Positions 18,049 through 28,042 are shown, numbered from the stretch's first letter. The stretch: 41,073 nt of DNA from Cytophagales bacterium (GCA_022360055.1 JAKSDO010000296.1:1-41073); one strand, 5' to 3'. Made by a program: numbers and translations. The notes: generated from the sequence alone by a model not told the origin.

Positions 18049-19368
18049 TTGAAAACAAAAGGCACTAAAAAACCGAAGGTGAACCTCGTGACGTTGGGTT
18101 GTTCAAAAAATCTCGTTGATTCTGAAGTGATCATGACACAATTGAGCGGAGGTGGTATTTCCGTGGCCCATGAGATGGACGGAAGTGCGTATAATATCGT
18201 AATTATCAATACTTGCGGTTTTATCGAAAACGCAAAACAGGAATCCATTGATACCATTTTAAAATACGCAGAGGCCAAAAAAGAGGGGTGGATTGAAAAA
18301 GTCTATGTAACAGGCTGTCTCAGCCAGAGATACCGCGAAGAGCTTCAGGATGAAATCCCCGATGTAGATGCCTGGTTTGGTACCATGGAATTGCCCGCGC
18401 TGCTGAAGAAGTTTAAAGCAAATTACAAGCACGAACTTATTGGCGAACGCATAACAACTACCGCTAAACATTATGCATATCTAAAAATATCCGAGGGCTG
18501 TGACCGGCCATGCTCATTTTGCGCCATTCCGATTATGCGGGGAAAGCATATTTCCAAACCGATCGAGTCGGTGCTTACCGAAGCAAAGCATCTGGCAAAG
18601 AATGGAGTTAAGGAATTATTGCTTATTGCCCAGGATTCGACCTACTATGGCCTCGATCTATATAAAAAACGGAACCTTGCAGAATTGCTTGACAGGCTGT
18701 CGGAAGTGGACGGAATAGATTGGATACGTTTGCACTACGCTTTTCCGACCGGATTCCCCGAAGATATACTGGATGTTATTTCCGCCAAAAAGAACATTTG
18801 CAATTATCTGGATATCCCGTTGCAGCATGCTTCCACCAATATGCTGCAGCGCATGCGAAGAGGAACAACCAGAGAAAAAACAGAATTATTATTGGAAAAA
18901 ATACGTTTGGCTGTTCCGGATATAGCGATTCGGACTACCATGCTGGTCGGCCATCCGGGAGAGACGGAACAAGACTTCAGGGAGTTACTGGCATTTGTTG
19001 AGAAATGGAGATTCGAACGCCTTGGTGTATTTACCTATTCTCATGAAGAAGGTACTCGAGCATTTCACATGAAAGATGATGTTTCGCCTGAAATTAAGGA
19101 AGAGCGGGCCAATGAATTGATGCGGCTTCAGGAACAGATTTCCCTGGGATTTAATGAGGAAAAGGTGGGAAAGACCTTTAAGACGCTGATTGATCGTAAG
19201 GAATCCGGTTATTTTGTAGGAAGAACGGAACACGATTCTCCTGATGTGGACAATGAAGTTCTGATCGATGCAAGCAAGCATTATATGAGGGTAGGGGATT
19301 TTGCCGACGTCAAAATTACGGAAGCCAGAGAATTTGATTTATATGGTATTCCATCTGTAAACAAATAG
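18049..19368 (+). CDS. rimO: Ribosomal protein uS12 methylthiotransferase RimO
   Basis: A radical-SAM enzyme that methylthiolates an aspartate of ribosomal protein uS12. The 439-residue protein has the N-terminal MTTase domain (VNLVTLGCSKNLVDSE with C18, and NTCGFI), the radical-SAM cluster C151-X3-C155-X2-C158 in GCDRPCSFCAIP, and a C-terminal TRAM domain from about residue 370 (LIDRKESGYFVGRTEHDSPD). SPLDVDN-type end sequence SPDVDNEVLID also fits RimO rather than MiaB. The start is TTG at 18049; there is no ATG upstream, and the sequence before C18 is of normal length. Confidence 0.95.
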   Translation: MKTKGTKKPKVNLVTLGCSKNLVDSEVIMTQLSGGGISVAHEMDGSAYNIVIINTCGFIENAKQESIDTILKYAEAKKEGWIEKVYVTGCLSQRYREELQDEIPDVDAWFGTMELPALLKKFKANYKHELIGERITTTAKHYAYLKISEGCDRPCSFCAIPIMRGKHISKPIESVLTEAKHLAKNGVKELLLIAQDSTYYGLDLYKKRNLAELLDRLSEVDGIDWIRLHYAFPTGFPEDILDVISAKKNICNYLDIPLQHASTNMLQRMRRGTTREKTELLLEKIRLAVPDIAIRTTMLVGHPGETEQDFRELLAFVEKWRFERLGVFTYSHEEGTRAFHMKDDVSPEIKEERANELMRLQEQISLGFNEEKVGKTFKTLIDRKESGYFVGRTEHDSPDVDNEVLIDASKHYMRVGDFADVKITEAREFDLYGIPSVNK

Positions 19369-19413
19369 GCTTATTTTCGTGTTAATCAAAATGATTTAAA
19401 ATCTATAGCCTGG

Positions 19414-20982
19414 ATGAATTTACATCAAATTGAATTTGAGGAGACCAACCGTTTTTCCTCAATTTTTTTGGATTACATCAATAATAAATCCGACCTCCAA
19501 GACTTTTACGATCTCAAACCAGCTCAGGATAGCTTCGAAAAAGCAATTCGAACCAGAAAGTTTCGGGATGAGAAGCGAGATATACTTGTCAGGACACTTC
19601 GTGACCAATACGGATCATTTGTTCCTTCAGAGGCCGTTTTACAAAACATCGAGGCGTTAAAAGATTCCAGAACATTTACGATTACCACCGGACACCAGTT
19701 GAATATTTTCACCGGACCTTTATTCTTTATTTATAAAGTAGCCACCGCAATAAGTATGGCAACCAGCCTGAACGAAAAATATCCGGCATATCATTTTGTG
19801 CCGGTTTATTGGATGGCATCCGAAGATCATGATTTTGAAGAGATCAACAACTTCAGGCTTTTTGGGAAAAAATATATTTGGAAATCTTCGCAAAAAGGTC
19901 CTGTTGGGAAATTTGAAACGGATTCGATGTATGTTCTTCTCAAAGAAATTCCCGAGCTTCCGGATTTTTGTAAAAATGGCTATGAAAAGCATAATACTTT
20001 GTCGGAAGCTACGAGGTTTATAGTCAATTATTTATTTGGAAACCATGGTCTTGTTATTCTTGATGCAGACGACCCTGAGCTTAAAAAGCTGTTTCGGGCA
20101 ACGATCAGAGAAGACGTTTTCAATAATACTGCCTACAGCCTGGCCCGGGAAACCACCAGAAGATTAGAGGAGCTCGGTTACAAGAGTCAGATTTTTCCCA
20201 GGCCTGTTAATCTGTTTTATATGGAAAACGGCCTTCGGGAGCGCATTGAAAAAGTCGAAGGCATTTATCGCGTATTAAATACATCGCTATCTTTTTCAAA
20301 GGATCAGATGGCCGGGCTAATTGAAGAAAAGCCCGAGAAATTCAGTCCGAACGTTGTATTAAGGCCGGTATTCCAAGAAACTGTTCTGCCAAATCTGGCA
20401 TATATCGGCGGACCCGCAGAAGTTACTTATTGGCTACAGCTAAAAGATGTATTTACTCATTTTCAGCTCCCATTTCCCATTATCTTTCCAAGGTTGTTTG
20501 TTCTGGTTATTTCAAAAGTCATTCAAAGAAAATTGGTTAAACTCGGATTGGATCATGGAGATATATTTAAAGATTTTGCGCAACTAAAGGATCAACTGGT
20601 CTATGGTGACGGAAAAGCAGCCTATGATCTTTCTCAAGAGCTCCGTCAGATTGAGCAGGTCTTTCTTTTGATCAGGCAAAAATCGGGTACCATAGACAAA
20701 TCCCTGGAAGGATTTATTGCAGGTGAATACAAAAAAACGGAAAAGGGGATTGTGAATATTCAAAAAAGGCTGAAAAAAGCTACGGAGCAAAAGGAAGAAG
20801 TGAAAATCAACCAGCTTCGGGGCATTCTGGATAAACTTTTCCCAAATGGAAATCCACAGGAAAGAGAAGATAATTTTTTAAGTTTTTATATCAATAATCC
20901 CGGCTTTATTGATGATCTGATCTCCACGCTTGATCCTTTTTCATTGAGGTATAACGTTCTGAATGAAGATGTTGAAACATGA
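19414..20982 (+). CDS. bshC: Bacillithiol biosynthesis cysteine-adding enzyme BshC
   Basis: BshC adds cysteine to GlcN-malate in the last step of bacillithiol synthesis. The 522-residue protein has the BshC hallmarks [18 protein letters not shown] and [19 protein letters not shown] in the N-terminal nucleotide-binding-like domain, then [12 protein letters not shown] and [18 protein letters not shown]. The C-terminal third is a long coiled coil (about 390-490). The first enzyme, BshA, is encoded about 4 kb away on the other strand; no bshB is in the window. It overlaps the downstream cyclo-ligase gene by up to 20 nt. Confidence 0.94.
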   Translation: MNLHQIEFEETNRFSSIFLDYINNKSDLQDFYDLKPAQDSFEKAIRTRKFRDEKRDILVRTLRDQYGSFVPSEAVLQNIEALKDSRTFTITTGHQLNIFTGPLFFIYKVATAISMATSLNEKYPAYHFVPVYWMASEDHDFEEINNFRLFGKKYIWKSSQKGPVGKFETDSMYVLLKEIPELPDFCKNGYEKHNTLSEATRFIVNYLFGNHGLVILDADDPELKKLFRATIREDVFNNTAYSLARETTRRLEELGYKSQIFPRPVNLFYMENGLRERIEKVEGIYRVLNTSLSFSKDQMAGLIEEKPEKFSPNVVLRPVFQETVLPNLAYIGGPAEVTYWLQLKDVFTHFQLPFPIIFPRLFVLVISKVIQRKLVKLGLDHGDIFKDFAQLKDQLVYGDGKAAYDLSQELRQIEQVFLLIRQKSGTIDKSLEGFIAGEYKKTEKGIVNIQKRLKKATEQKEEVKINQLRGILDKLFPNGNPQEREDNFLSFYINNPGFIDDLISTLDPFSLRYNVLNEDVET

Positions 20983-21532
20983 ATTGAGAAAGCTTTTTCT
21001 GGAAAAGAGGAGAAAGTTGTCCAAGGGTCAAAAAGCTCAGTTTGATCATCTCATTAAATCCGCCTTCCAAAAGCTTTTTCCCGATGACGCAAAATGTGTT
21101 CACATCTATTTACCCATTCGATCGAAAAATGAGATCGATACCTGGCCGATCATTCAAGAATTGTGGAGCAATAGGGTGGAAGTTGCCGTTCCAGTTACGC
21201 ATCCTGTTGAAAACCGGATGAATTCCACCCTGTTAACTCCGGCTACAAAATTGAAAGAAAGTAAATGGGGCGTTCCGGAACCGGTTTTTCCCAAAGAAAT
21301 AAAAAACTCTGAAATCGACGTTGTTGTTTTACCGCTTCTTGCGTTTGATCGACAGGGTTATCGGATTGGATATGGACAGGGGTTTTATGATCAGTTTTTG
21401 AGCTCTTTCCGAAAGCATGTGATCAAAATAGGTTTGAGTTATTTCCTTCCCATCGAGCGAATAACAGATCGAGGACCGTGGGATATACCAATGGATGCTT
21501 GTATCACCCCGGAAAAAGTTTTTAAATTTTAA
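20963..21532 (+). CDS. 5-formyltetrahydrofolate cyclo-ligase
   Basis: Converts 5-formyl-THF to 5,10-methenyl-THF with ATP. At 189 residues the size is right. Basic N-terminal helix ([13 protein letters not shown]), [19 protein letters not shown], the KWGVPEP box, and the nucleotide-binding motif [15 protein letters not shown] are all visible. Starts at ATG 20963 or 20969 are both inside the end of bshC, which implies coupled translation. The 3' end overlaps that of mnmD by 11 nt. Confidence 0.92.
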   Translation: MKMLKHELRKLFLEKRRKLSKGQKAQFDHLIKSAFQKLFPDDAKCVHIYLPIRSKNEIDTWPIIQELWSNRVEVAVPVTHPVENRMNSTLLTPATKLKESKWGVPEPVFPKEIKNSEIDVVVLPLLAFDRQGYRIGYGQGFYDQFLSSFRKHVIKIGLSYFLPIERITDRGPWDIPMDACITPEKVFKF

Positions 21533-22196
21533 TTGCACGGACCATCTCTTTTTTCCCGGGAGGACCTTTAAGTGATTCCACTTCAAACCCAAGCGCTTTC
21601 AGATCTCTTTTTAATTGGCCCTTGGCGCAATACGTAATAAAAACGCCATTATCGGTGAGTGCTTTACAGATCTTTGCCAACACGTCTTTTTTCCACATAT
21701 CAGGTTGCTTTGACGGCGCAAAAGCATCATAAAAACAAACGTCGCATTTGCCCGGATCAAAATCCTGTATCTTCTTATTGATTTTACTTAATCTGAAATA
21801 TGCGGAGATATCGTTCCAGGTTTCCCATAAACCGTGGTGGATTTTTTGAAACAATGCACCGGATGATTTGTGATCAATTAATGTCGGGTAATTGAGTTGT
21901 ATAATTTCCTTTTCGGTTAAAGGGAAGGCCTCAATACTTTGATAGGAAACTTTGACCTGTCGATCATTAGAGTACAAAGCGGCTAACAGGGCGTTTAATC
22001 CGGTACCGAAACCAACCTCAAACACCTTAATGCTTTTTACACATTTTAGTCTCACAAAAAAATCCAGTCCCTGATCAATAAAAACGTATCTGGATTCTTG
22101 AATAGCACCATGGACCGAATGATAGGTCTCATCGAGTTCCGGGATAAAAAGCGTATGAGAACCGTCTGCCGTAATCAGGAATTTTCTTTTACTCAT
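21522..22196 (-). CDS. mnmD: tRNA U34 (mnm5s2U) methyltransferase, MnmD type
   Basis: A SAM-dependent methyltransferase that completes 5-methylaminomethyl-2-thiouridine at tRNA position 34. It corresponds to the first half only of the bifunctional MnmC, as usual in this phylum. Evidence: [19 protein letters not shown] near the N-terminus, SAM motif [14 protein letters not shown], the [20 protein letters not shown] catalytic region, and C-terminal [11 protein letters not shown]. Length 224. Start ATG overlaps the ispF stop by 4 nt, so it is coupled to ispF. Confidence 0.9.
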   Translation of the reverse strand: MSKRKFLITADGSHTLFIPELDETYHSVHGAIQESRYVFIDQGLDFFVRLKCVKSIKVFEVGFGTGLNALLAALYSNDRQVKVSYQSIEAFPLTEKEIIQLNYPTLIDHKSSGALFQKIHHGLWETWNDISAYFRLSKINKKIQDFDPGKCDVCFYDAFAPSKQPDMWKKDVLAKICKALTDNGVFITYCAKGQLKRDLKALGFEVESLKGPPGKKEMVRAIKI

Positions 22197-22672
22197 TCCC
22201 GGGAAATCAAAACAACCGCATAAGCGGATACTCCTTCTTCTCTACCGACAAATCCGAGCCGCTCCGTTGTTGTTGCTTTTATGGATACATCGTGTTCCGA
22301 AATGTTCATGACCTCGGCCAAGCAGGATTTCATCGCGGAAACATACGGCGTGATTTTAGGCTTTTGCAGGCAAATGGTAGAATCAACATTTTCAACCTTC
22401 CATCCGAGATTCGCAATAATCGCAAGTGTCTCTTTTAGTAAGATTTTACTGTCAATTCCTTTGTATTTGGGATCGGTATCTGAAAAGTGATACCCGATAT
22501 CCCGTTTATTTGCCGCTCCGAGCAATGCATCACAAATTACATGAATAAGTACATCCGCATCAGAATGTCCTACGGCACCTTTTGGGTGGTCAATTTTTAT
22601 TCCGCCGAGCCAAAACGCTTCCCCTTCTTGCAACTGATGCACATCATATCCAAATCCCACACGCATTTTCAT
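22193..22672 (-). CDS. ispF: 2-C-methyl-D-erythritol 2,4-cyclodiphosphate synthase
   Basis: IspF catalyses the cyclisation step of the MEP isoprenoid pathway. The 159-residue protein has the metal ligands in GYDVHQL (D and H) and the loop HSDADVLIHVICDALLGAAN, then GYHFSDTDPKYKGIDS, and the C-terminal substrate motif ATTTERLGFVGREEGVSAYA. Starts at 22672 (MKMRVGFG) or 22666 are both possible. It is transcribed leftward with mnmD. No other MEP gene is in the window. Confidence 0.96.
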   Translation of the reverse strand: MKMRVGFGYDVHQLQEGEAFWLGGIKIDHPKGAVGHSDADVLIHVICDALLGAANKRDIGYHFSDTDPKYKGIDSKILLKETLAIIANLGWKVENVDSTICLQKPKITPYVSAMKSCLAEVMNISEHDVSIKATTTERLGFVGREEGVSAYAVVLISRE

Positions 22673-22730
22673 AACAAAATCATCTGAATTTTAACTGGGA
22701 AAATACAAATAGTTAATTGCGAATAAATTG

Positions 22731-23366
22731 TTATTTGTTTTTCTTTTTTGGCAACGTTCTGAAAACATGATCCCATAGAGGAGACGATACACCAAATGCC
22801 ACATCCGGATCCTTGTAATGATGGATGCCGTGATTTATCCAGAGCACTTTAAACATATTCTTTGGAGGCTTAAAGGCGTGAACGATATAATGAACACAAA
22901 GGTAACCGGCGTATCCGAAGAGAAAACCAGGGGTAAAAGCAAATGCATAGTCACCCATGAACAATTTAAACACAAACAAAAACATAAAGGCGATCAGGAT
23001 AAGCATCAACGGGGGCATTGCCAATCTTCCTTTATCCTTTGGAAATTCATGGTGCACCCCATGCATATTATACTGTATCCATCCCTTTATACTGTTTGTA
23101 GGTACCATATGATACAGATATCTGTGCATGAGATATTCGAACAACGTCCAGGATAAAATGCCGATTATTACAAGACCAATGTATTGGCTTATCACCAAAT
23201 ACGTGTATTGCATACCCCAGTAAAGAAATCCGATGCCAAATAAAACGAGCATACCGATGGGAATTGATACATGTGAGACTGTCAGTTTATCCAATACCGG
23301 ATTTTTGAACATTTTCCCGGATTTAGCATTACTTGGTTTAATCTCGTTTATCGCCTTATATTTCAT
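22731..23366 (-). CDS. Fatty acid hydroxylase superfamily protein
   Basis: An integral membrane di-iron oxygenase of the sterol desaturase/fatty acid 2-hydroxylase superfamily. Histidine clusters are HRYLYH, HGVHHEFP, HYIVH and HGIHHY, the set expected of FA2H-type enzymes. Membrane segments lie at about residues 36-56, 62-82, and a pair at 115-155. ATG at 23366 gives 211 residues; the frame can be extended to a TTG at 23399, which adds nothing recognisable. By analogy it may 2-hydroxylate the acyl chain of sphingolipids or related sulfonolipids, lipids known from this phylum; the substrate cannot be read from the sequence. Confidence 0.85.
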   Translation of the reverse strand: MKYKAINEIKPSNAKSGKMFKNPVLDKLTVSHVSIPIGMLVLFGIGFLYWGMQYTYLVISQYIGLVIIGILSWTLFEYLMHRYLYHMVPTNSIKGWIQYNMHGVHHEFPKDKGRLAMPPLMLILIAFMFLFVFKLFMGDYAFAFTPGFLFGYAGYLCVHYIVHAFKPPKNMFKVLWINHGIHHYKDPDVAFGVSSPLWDHVFRTLPKKKNK

Positions 23367-23455
23367 GACATTCAAGTTAGTTGGTAATATCCAATACAAA
23401 AATAAAAGGCAAAATCAAAATTCACATAAAGAATAGATTTTCTGCGTATAAAAAA

Positions 23456-24598
23456 CTAAACCACTTCCACCCGCTTCTTTTTGTCCAGGATCTCGTTGTA
23501 ATAATTCTCATATTTTGGAAGGATCTTGCTTAATTCAAAGTCTTTCGCTCTGTCAAGCGCATTCTTTTTGAAAGCGGGTAGGTTTTTTTCGTCCAGGATT
23601 TCCAAAGCATGCTTTGTCATGGAATTGATATCACCAACATTACTTAAATATCCGGAATGGCCGTGAATATTCAGCTCCGGAAGTCCGCCGGCATTTGAAG
23701 ATATTACAGGCACTTGACACGCCATTGCTTCCAGTGCTGCAAGGCCAAAGCTTTCTTTTTCCGATGGCATAATGAAAAGATCAGCTACGGACAAAACTTC
23801 TTCAACGGCCTCCAGTTTACCTAAAAACCTGATATCATCGCAATCGTTACACTCCCTGCACAAGCTTTCGATCTTTGCTCGTTCGGGCCCGTCTCCGACG
23901 AGAAGGAGTTTTACAGGAATGTGACTTCTTACATTCTGAAAAACTGCAACTACATCTTCTATCCGTTTCACCGGCCTGAAATTAGACGTATGAACAATCA
24001 ATTTTTCATCGTTGGGGCATATGGCCTTTTTGAAATGTTCTTTTTTTAATTTCTTAAATTTCTGTAGGTCAACAAAGTTGGGGATCACCCGTATTTCCTT
24101 CTCTATTTTAAAATGATCGTATGTATCACGTCTAAGATCCTCCGATACTGAGGTAATTCCATCCGATTGATTAATGCTGAAAGCGACAACCGGCTCAAAA
24201 GACGGATCTTTTCCGACCAGTGTAATGTCTGTGCCATGCAATGTTGTAATTACCGGAATTTCAATATTTTGCTGCTTCAAAATTTGCTTTGCAATAAAAG
24301 CAGCCGAGGCGTGCGGGATCGCATAGTGTACATGCAGAATATCCAATTGTTCATACTTTACCACGTCCACCATTTTACTGGCTAAAGCAGTTTCATATGG
24401 CGCATATTGAAACAATGGATACGCCATCATATCTACTTCATGGTAAAACAGATTCTCGTTGAAAAAATCAAATCTTGTGGGTTGTGAATATGTGATAAAA
24501 TGAACCTGATGTCTTTCTTTGGCCAATGCGATCCCCAATTCCGTGGCGACAACTCCACTTCCACCAAATGTAGGATAGCAAACTATTCCTATCTTCAT
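23456..24598 (-). CDS. bshA: N-acetyl-alpha-D-glucosaminyl L-malate synthase BshA
   Basis: A GT4-family glycosyltransferase that joins GlcNAc to L-malate, the first step of bacillithiol synthesis. MKIGIVCYPTFGGSGVVATE is the BshA-type N-terminus. YAIPHASAA and TTLHGTDITLVGKDPSF are typical of BshA, and the GT4 donor site is EKESFGLAALEAMACQVPV followed by SSNAGGLPE. Length 380. It pairs functionally with bshC in this window. The next gene on the same strand is the fatty acid hydroxylase, 90 nt further on. Confidence 0.93.
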   Translation of the reverse strand: MKIGIVCYPTFGGSGVVATELGIALAKERHQVHFITYSQPTRFDFFNENLFYHEVDMMAYPLFQYAPYETALASKMVDVVKYEQLDILHVHYAIPHASAAFIAKQILKQQNIEIPVITTLHGTDITLVGKDPSFEPVVAFSINQSDGITSVSEDLRRDTYDHFKIEKEIRVIPNFVDLQKFKKLKKEHFKKAICPNDEKLIVHTSNFRPVKRIEDVVAVFQNVRSHIPVKLLLVGDGPERAKIESLCRECNDCDDIRFLGKLEAVEEVLSVADLFIMPSEKESFGLAALEAMACQVPVISSNAGGLPELNIHGHSGYLSNVGDINSMTKHALEILDEKNLPAFKKNALDRAKDFELSKILPKYENYYNEILDKKKRVEVV

Positions 24599-24695
24599 TC
24601 TTAAACTTTTTGATTTTAGTTGGTTTATAGAAATTACCCCTCAATATTAACTCAAAAATCTGATAAAATCCGATGTTTGATGTATAGAGCTGAAA

Positions 24696-27533
24696 TTAAT
24701 TATATGTCTTTTCAAAATTCCAAATAGACTCATACACGACATCATGAATTCTTTTACGAATATTGAAGTTGATAAGTTTGATATTGCTGCTCTTCGGATA
24801 AATCCTGTTTGATAAGAACACAAAAACGAGATCAAATGTTGGGTCTGCCCACGCTATTGTACCTGTAAATCCCCTGTGACCGAAAGAATCCGGAGATGCA
24901 TAGCGGGAAGCAGGGTTGTACCCATCTCTTCTTTCGGGTTTATCCCAGCCCAGTCCCCTTCTGTTATTCTTGTATTGTTGAGAAGTGAATTTTTGTACAG
25001 TCTCCTTTTCCAGATATCTATCTGCTCCGTAAATACCCTCCTGGAGATTCATCTGCATGATTTTAGCAACATCATGTGCATTGCCAAATAACCCGGCATG
25101 TCCGGACACTCCGCCTTTCATTGCCGCAATCTGGTCGTGTACAGTCCCCCAGACCAGTACGTGACGGAAATCGGTATCAATTTCAGTTGGTGTAATACGC
25201 TTTAATGGAAATTTGCACAAAGGATTAAAACCAAGCGTACTCATTCCCATGGGTTTGTAAAATTCAGAATCCAGATATTGGTCCATAGGTTGCCCTGCAA
25301 CTCGTTCTACCAATACCTGAAGGAGGTAAAACCCCAAATCACTGTATTTATAGTCATACGGTTTATATTTGTTGATCTTTTTGCGGAGCTTGGTTTCGAT
25401 GGTCCAATGCCAAAGCGAATCGTTTAATTCTTCAGCAGCAAACATACCATAGGCAACTGTTTTGTTATAGTTTTCACTCGGATTGTCGTTATAATAATGC
25501 AGGATCTGATCTTCGTTTTCAATTGTTTTTTGCCAAAACGGATAAAAAGCTTTCAGACCTGATTGATGAGCGAGTATATCATTAATGACCAAGGATGCTT
25601 TGTTTGATCCTTTGAGCTCGGGCAAATAAGCTCCTATTGTTGAGTCAAGATTTATCTTGCATTCTTCTTCCAGCTTCATTATGGCCAGTGTTGTGGCAGC
25701 AACCTTTGTGATTGAGGCAAGATCATAAATTGTCCTGGTATCGACAGGCATTATGCTATCGTACGTATAGTATCCGTAACCTTTTTCCAAAACGACCGAA
25801 CCGTTTCTTGCCACCAGGATCTGGCACCCCGGGGTTCCGCTCATGGAGATTGCTTCTTCCGCAATCTCATCGATTTTTTTGAGTGTTTTCGAGTCCATCC
25901 TCTGGGCTTCCGGAGTACTGTAGAACAGTCTTTCAATCCTTTGGCTTTTTTCAAATGCCCCAAAAAGAGATTGCGCTGCGATTTGTTGGGTAAAGATGTT
26001 GTCTTCGTGAACATGTATCCTGTGATTAAAGACATCCAGCTCAGGCATGTCAATGTCTTTTCCAAGAAATACCAACACCACCTGTGTGTGCTCATTAAGG
26101 TAGCCTAAAAAGTTTGAAACCGATTGGTCCAATTCGACAAAACCATCTGTGTGCAAACCGATAATTACATGATCAAATTGAATCAGTTGTTCTGAGAGAA
26201 TGTCTAAGTCATAGGGATCAAACGCGACATCCGGCAACATATAATGTACAAATGGGGCATATTTGCCTAAGGTTTCCTGGAAAGTTTTTAGTTCACTGAA
26301 GCCCAGCACCAAGGAAGCAAAATTGATATCTCTCAAATCCCGGAATGGAAGCAGTTTTCCGGTCGTGTCCTTCAATTTCAAGGATTTTGAGTAGACTTCA
26401 TAACTCAGTTTTCTCAATTCGGGATTATTGATTTTGGAAACCAAATTGTTCTCATTTAAATGCTTAAATTTTAATAGTCCTGCCTGTATTTTCAGTGCGA
26501 GTATACGTTTTACTTTATTTTTGATTTCATTTTGTTTCAGCATGTGTTGATCCAGCCCTTTCATTAGCGCGTTAAAAGCACCGCCGGCATCATCGGAAAG
26601 AACAATTTTATCCGATCCGATTTTTATGAGTGAACGAATAATTTCGTCATTTTCCTTTGTCAAATTCCCTGACGTTATCGCATCGAAGTCAGAAGATAAT
26701 ATTCCTCCAAATTGCAATTGCTTCCAGAAAAGCGGATTGATGATTTTCCTGTAAAAAGAGACACACGCTTCTTCAGGAAACTCAGGCAGGGATTTTATTG
26801 TTATTATGGATGTTGAAATATTATGTTTTTCCCATCTCTTTTTTGCTTGGTAAATGTTTTGTTTCCAGGCATTTGAGTTCCACGTATCGAATGATTTTGG
26901 CGAGAAAGCAGGGCTATTTGTAAAGCTGAAATAAAAGTCCAGGTTTGGGACAATATTATTTTGGCGATATAAAGCATTCAAATTACCGAGTAGATTATTG
27001 CTGTCGATACCGGTGGTTTTATTATAACTGAGTCCACTTTCAGAAAATCGGAGGAAATACGGCGAATAACTGATCCCCGAAATTCCCAATTCGCTGTAAA
27101 TGTCTGCCAATATTTCAATCCCATTTTTTAAAAGCCGGGGATCACCGGATTTTTCGAAGGTAGCCGGTTTAGGAATGATCGGCGATGAATCAAAAGGAAA
27201 ATTGAATGAAAACCTGTTTTCGGCAGATACAAAAACCGGTACCTTGAGCGTAGCATTTAGTTTGTTCAGCAATGCCGCACTTGCTTCAACACTCCCGCCG
27301 GAAATAGTGACTGAACCGATGTGATTAGCATTAATCGTTTCGACGAGCTGTTCGATATTTTCTGAAGAAGGTTCGATTCGAAGGTCGATCAGTTGACCTA
27401 TTCGCTCTTCTACCGTAAGCTTTTTATAGATGCTATCCACCCAGTGATCGACCAGCAAATGATTGACCTCTTCAGCATGAACTGCCTCAATCGATAAGAA
27501 AAATACAGATATTGCCAACCAAACTTTTTTCAT
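24696..27533 (-). CDS. Exported GH3-like / serine hydrolase (class C beta-lactamase fold) fusion
   Basis: A 945-residue exported protein. ATG at 27533 gives a clear signal peptide (MKKVWLAISVFFLSIEAVHA); the frame runs 51 codons further upstream, but only through the 103-bp repeat. Residues about 30-360 resemble a GH3 N-terminal domain (LTVEERIGQLIDLR; FGGILSSDFDAI with D282 at the nucleophile position), but the segment that carries the KHFPGHGD-type loop in GH3 enzymes is missing. A linking domain follows. From about 570 there is a serine hydrolase of the beta-lactamase/esterase type with SITK (S607, K610), YSD (Y730) and HRG (H886-G888), all intact. Such fusions occur in Bacteroidota and are thought to act on cell-wall sugars or peptides. 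Here only the C-terminal domain looks catalytically complete. Confidence 0.85.
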   Translation of the reverse strand: MKKVWLAISVFFLSIEAVHAEEVNHLLVDHWVDSIYKKLTVEERIGQLIDLRIEPSSENIEQLVETINANHIGSVTISGGSVEASAALLNKLNATLKVPVFVSAENRFSFNFPFDSSPIIPKPATFEKSGDPRLLKNGIEILADIYSELGISGISYSPYFLRFSESGLSYNKTTGIDSNNLLGNLNALYRQNNIVPNLDFYFSFTNSPAFSPKSFDTWNSNAWKQNIYQAKKRWEKHNISTSIITIKSLPEFPEEACVSFYRKIINPLFWKQLQFGGILSSDFDAITSGNLTKENDEIIRSLIKIGSDKIVLSDDAGGAFNALMKGLDQHMLKQNEIKNKVKRILALKIQAGLLKFKHLNENNLVSKINNPELRKLSYEVYSKSLKLKDTTGKLLPFRDLRDINFASLVLGFSELKTFQETLGKYAPFVHYMLPDVAFDPYDLDILSEQLIQFDHVIIGLHTDGFVELDQSVSNFLGYLNEHTQVVLVFLGKDIDMPELDVFNHRIHVHEDNIFTQQIAAQSLFGAFEKSQRIERLFYSTPEAQRMDSKTLKKIDEIAEEAISMSGTPGCQILVARNGSVVLEKGYGYYTYDSIMPVDTRTIYDLASITKVAATTLAIMKLEEECKINLDSTIGAYLPELKGSNKASLVINDILAHQSGLKAFYPFWQKTIENEDQILHYYNDNPSENYNKTVAYGMFAAEELNDSLWHWTIETKLRKKINKYKPYDYKYSDLGFYLLQVLVERVAGQPMDQYLDSEFYKPMGMSTLGFNPLCKFPLKRITPTEIDTDFRHVLVWGTVHDQIAAMKGGVSGHAGLFGNAHDVAKIMQMNLQEGIYGADRYLEKETVQKFTSQQYKNNRRGLGWDKPERRDGYNPASRYASPDSFGHRGFTGTIAWADPTFDLVFVFLSNRIYPKSSNIKLINFNIRKRIHDVVYESIWNFEKTYN

Positions 27534-27630
27534 TTGCTTATATTTTTTTAAGTTGCTGACAAACAGAGAAATATAATCATACTCCTGTGTGTCCTGAGTT
27601 TGCTCCGGTCCCACCGGTTTCATTTGCTTA
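27528..27630. repeat. Dispersed 103-bp repeat, copy C
   Basis: Gap-free partner of 10941-11043 (17 mismatches in 103). It lies exactly at the 5' end of the GH3-like/serine hydrolase gene: the proximal terminal word TTTCATTTGCTTA contains the gene's ATG in reverse complement, and the distal terminal word is an identical 13-mer at 27618-27630. So the start codon, and the 90 nt before it, are repeat-derived. Confidence 0.7.
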
Positions 27631-27639
27631 TGTTCGCTA

Positions 27640-27671
27640 TTTGTTATAAATACATTTTTAAATTTACTTTG
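27640..27671 (+). promoter_or_regulatory. Putative promoter of the small gene before mutL
   Basis: TTTG at 27640-27643 and TTACTTTG at 27664-27671 (7 of 8 to TAnnTTTG) are 20 nt apart. The gene starts at ATG 27695. The promoter begins 9 nt beyond repeat copy C. Confidence 0.45.
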
Positions 27672-27694
27672 TAACTTTAGAATCAATCAAATTT

Positions 27695-28033
27695 ATGAAA
27701 ATTCCATCTCTTTCTCGGATGCCTAAATATAAACGGTTCAAATTCGAACCCAGATACTACGATCCGATAAAGGAGGATATCCAAAACCGTACCGAAAGAA
27801 TAAAAGGAGAGCTAAAAATTACATCGACACAAACACATCGGGAGCATTTGAGATCTGCTTTCAGTCATAGAGCAAGAAGGGAGAAATCCAGCGATTTTAT
27901 GCAATTATTGCTTATTTTTATTATTCTCGGTACAATCGGGGGGTGGCTGATCTATGGCAATGTTGTGCTGTATGTATTTCTTGTAGTTTTTCCTCTTTAC
28001 ATTTTTATAAGGACGCGTAAGTTTTTTCAGTAA
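27695..28033 (+). CDS. Small membrane protein upstream of mutL
   Basis: A 112-residue protein I cannot name. Residues 1-65 are highly charged and basic (FKFEPRYYDPIKEDIQNRTE; REHLRSAFSHRARRE), then two hydrophobic segments follow at about 69-84 and 86-104, ending RTRKFFQ. It resembles small conserved proteins seen just ahead of mutL in this group. The gap to mutL is 9 nt, so the two are probably co-transcribed. The basic cytoplasmic domain could bind an acidic partner; this is inference. Confidence 0.65.
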   Translation: MKIPSLSRMPKYKRFKFEPRYYDPIKEDIQNRTERIKGELKITSTQTHREHLRSAFSHRARREKSSDFMQLLLIFIILGTIGGWLIYGNVVLYVFLVVFPLYIFIRTRKFFQ

Positions 28034-28042
28034 TTACATCTA

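Noticed and set aside
27534-27686. 51-codon N-terminal extension of the GH3-like/serine hydrolase ORF
   Set aside because: The extension lies mostly in the 103-bp repeat and would bury a good signal peptide that starts at 27533.
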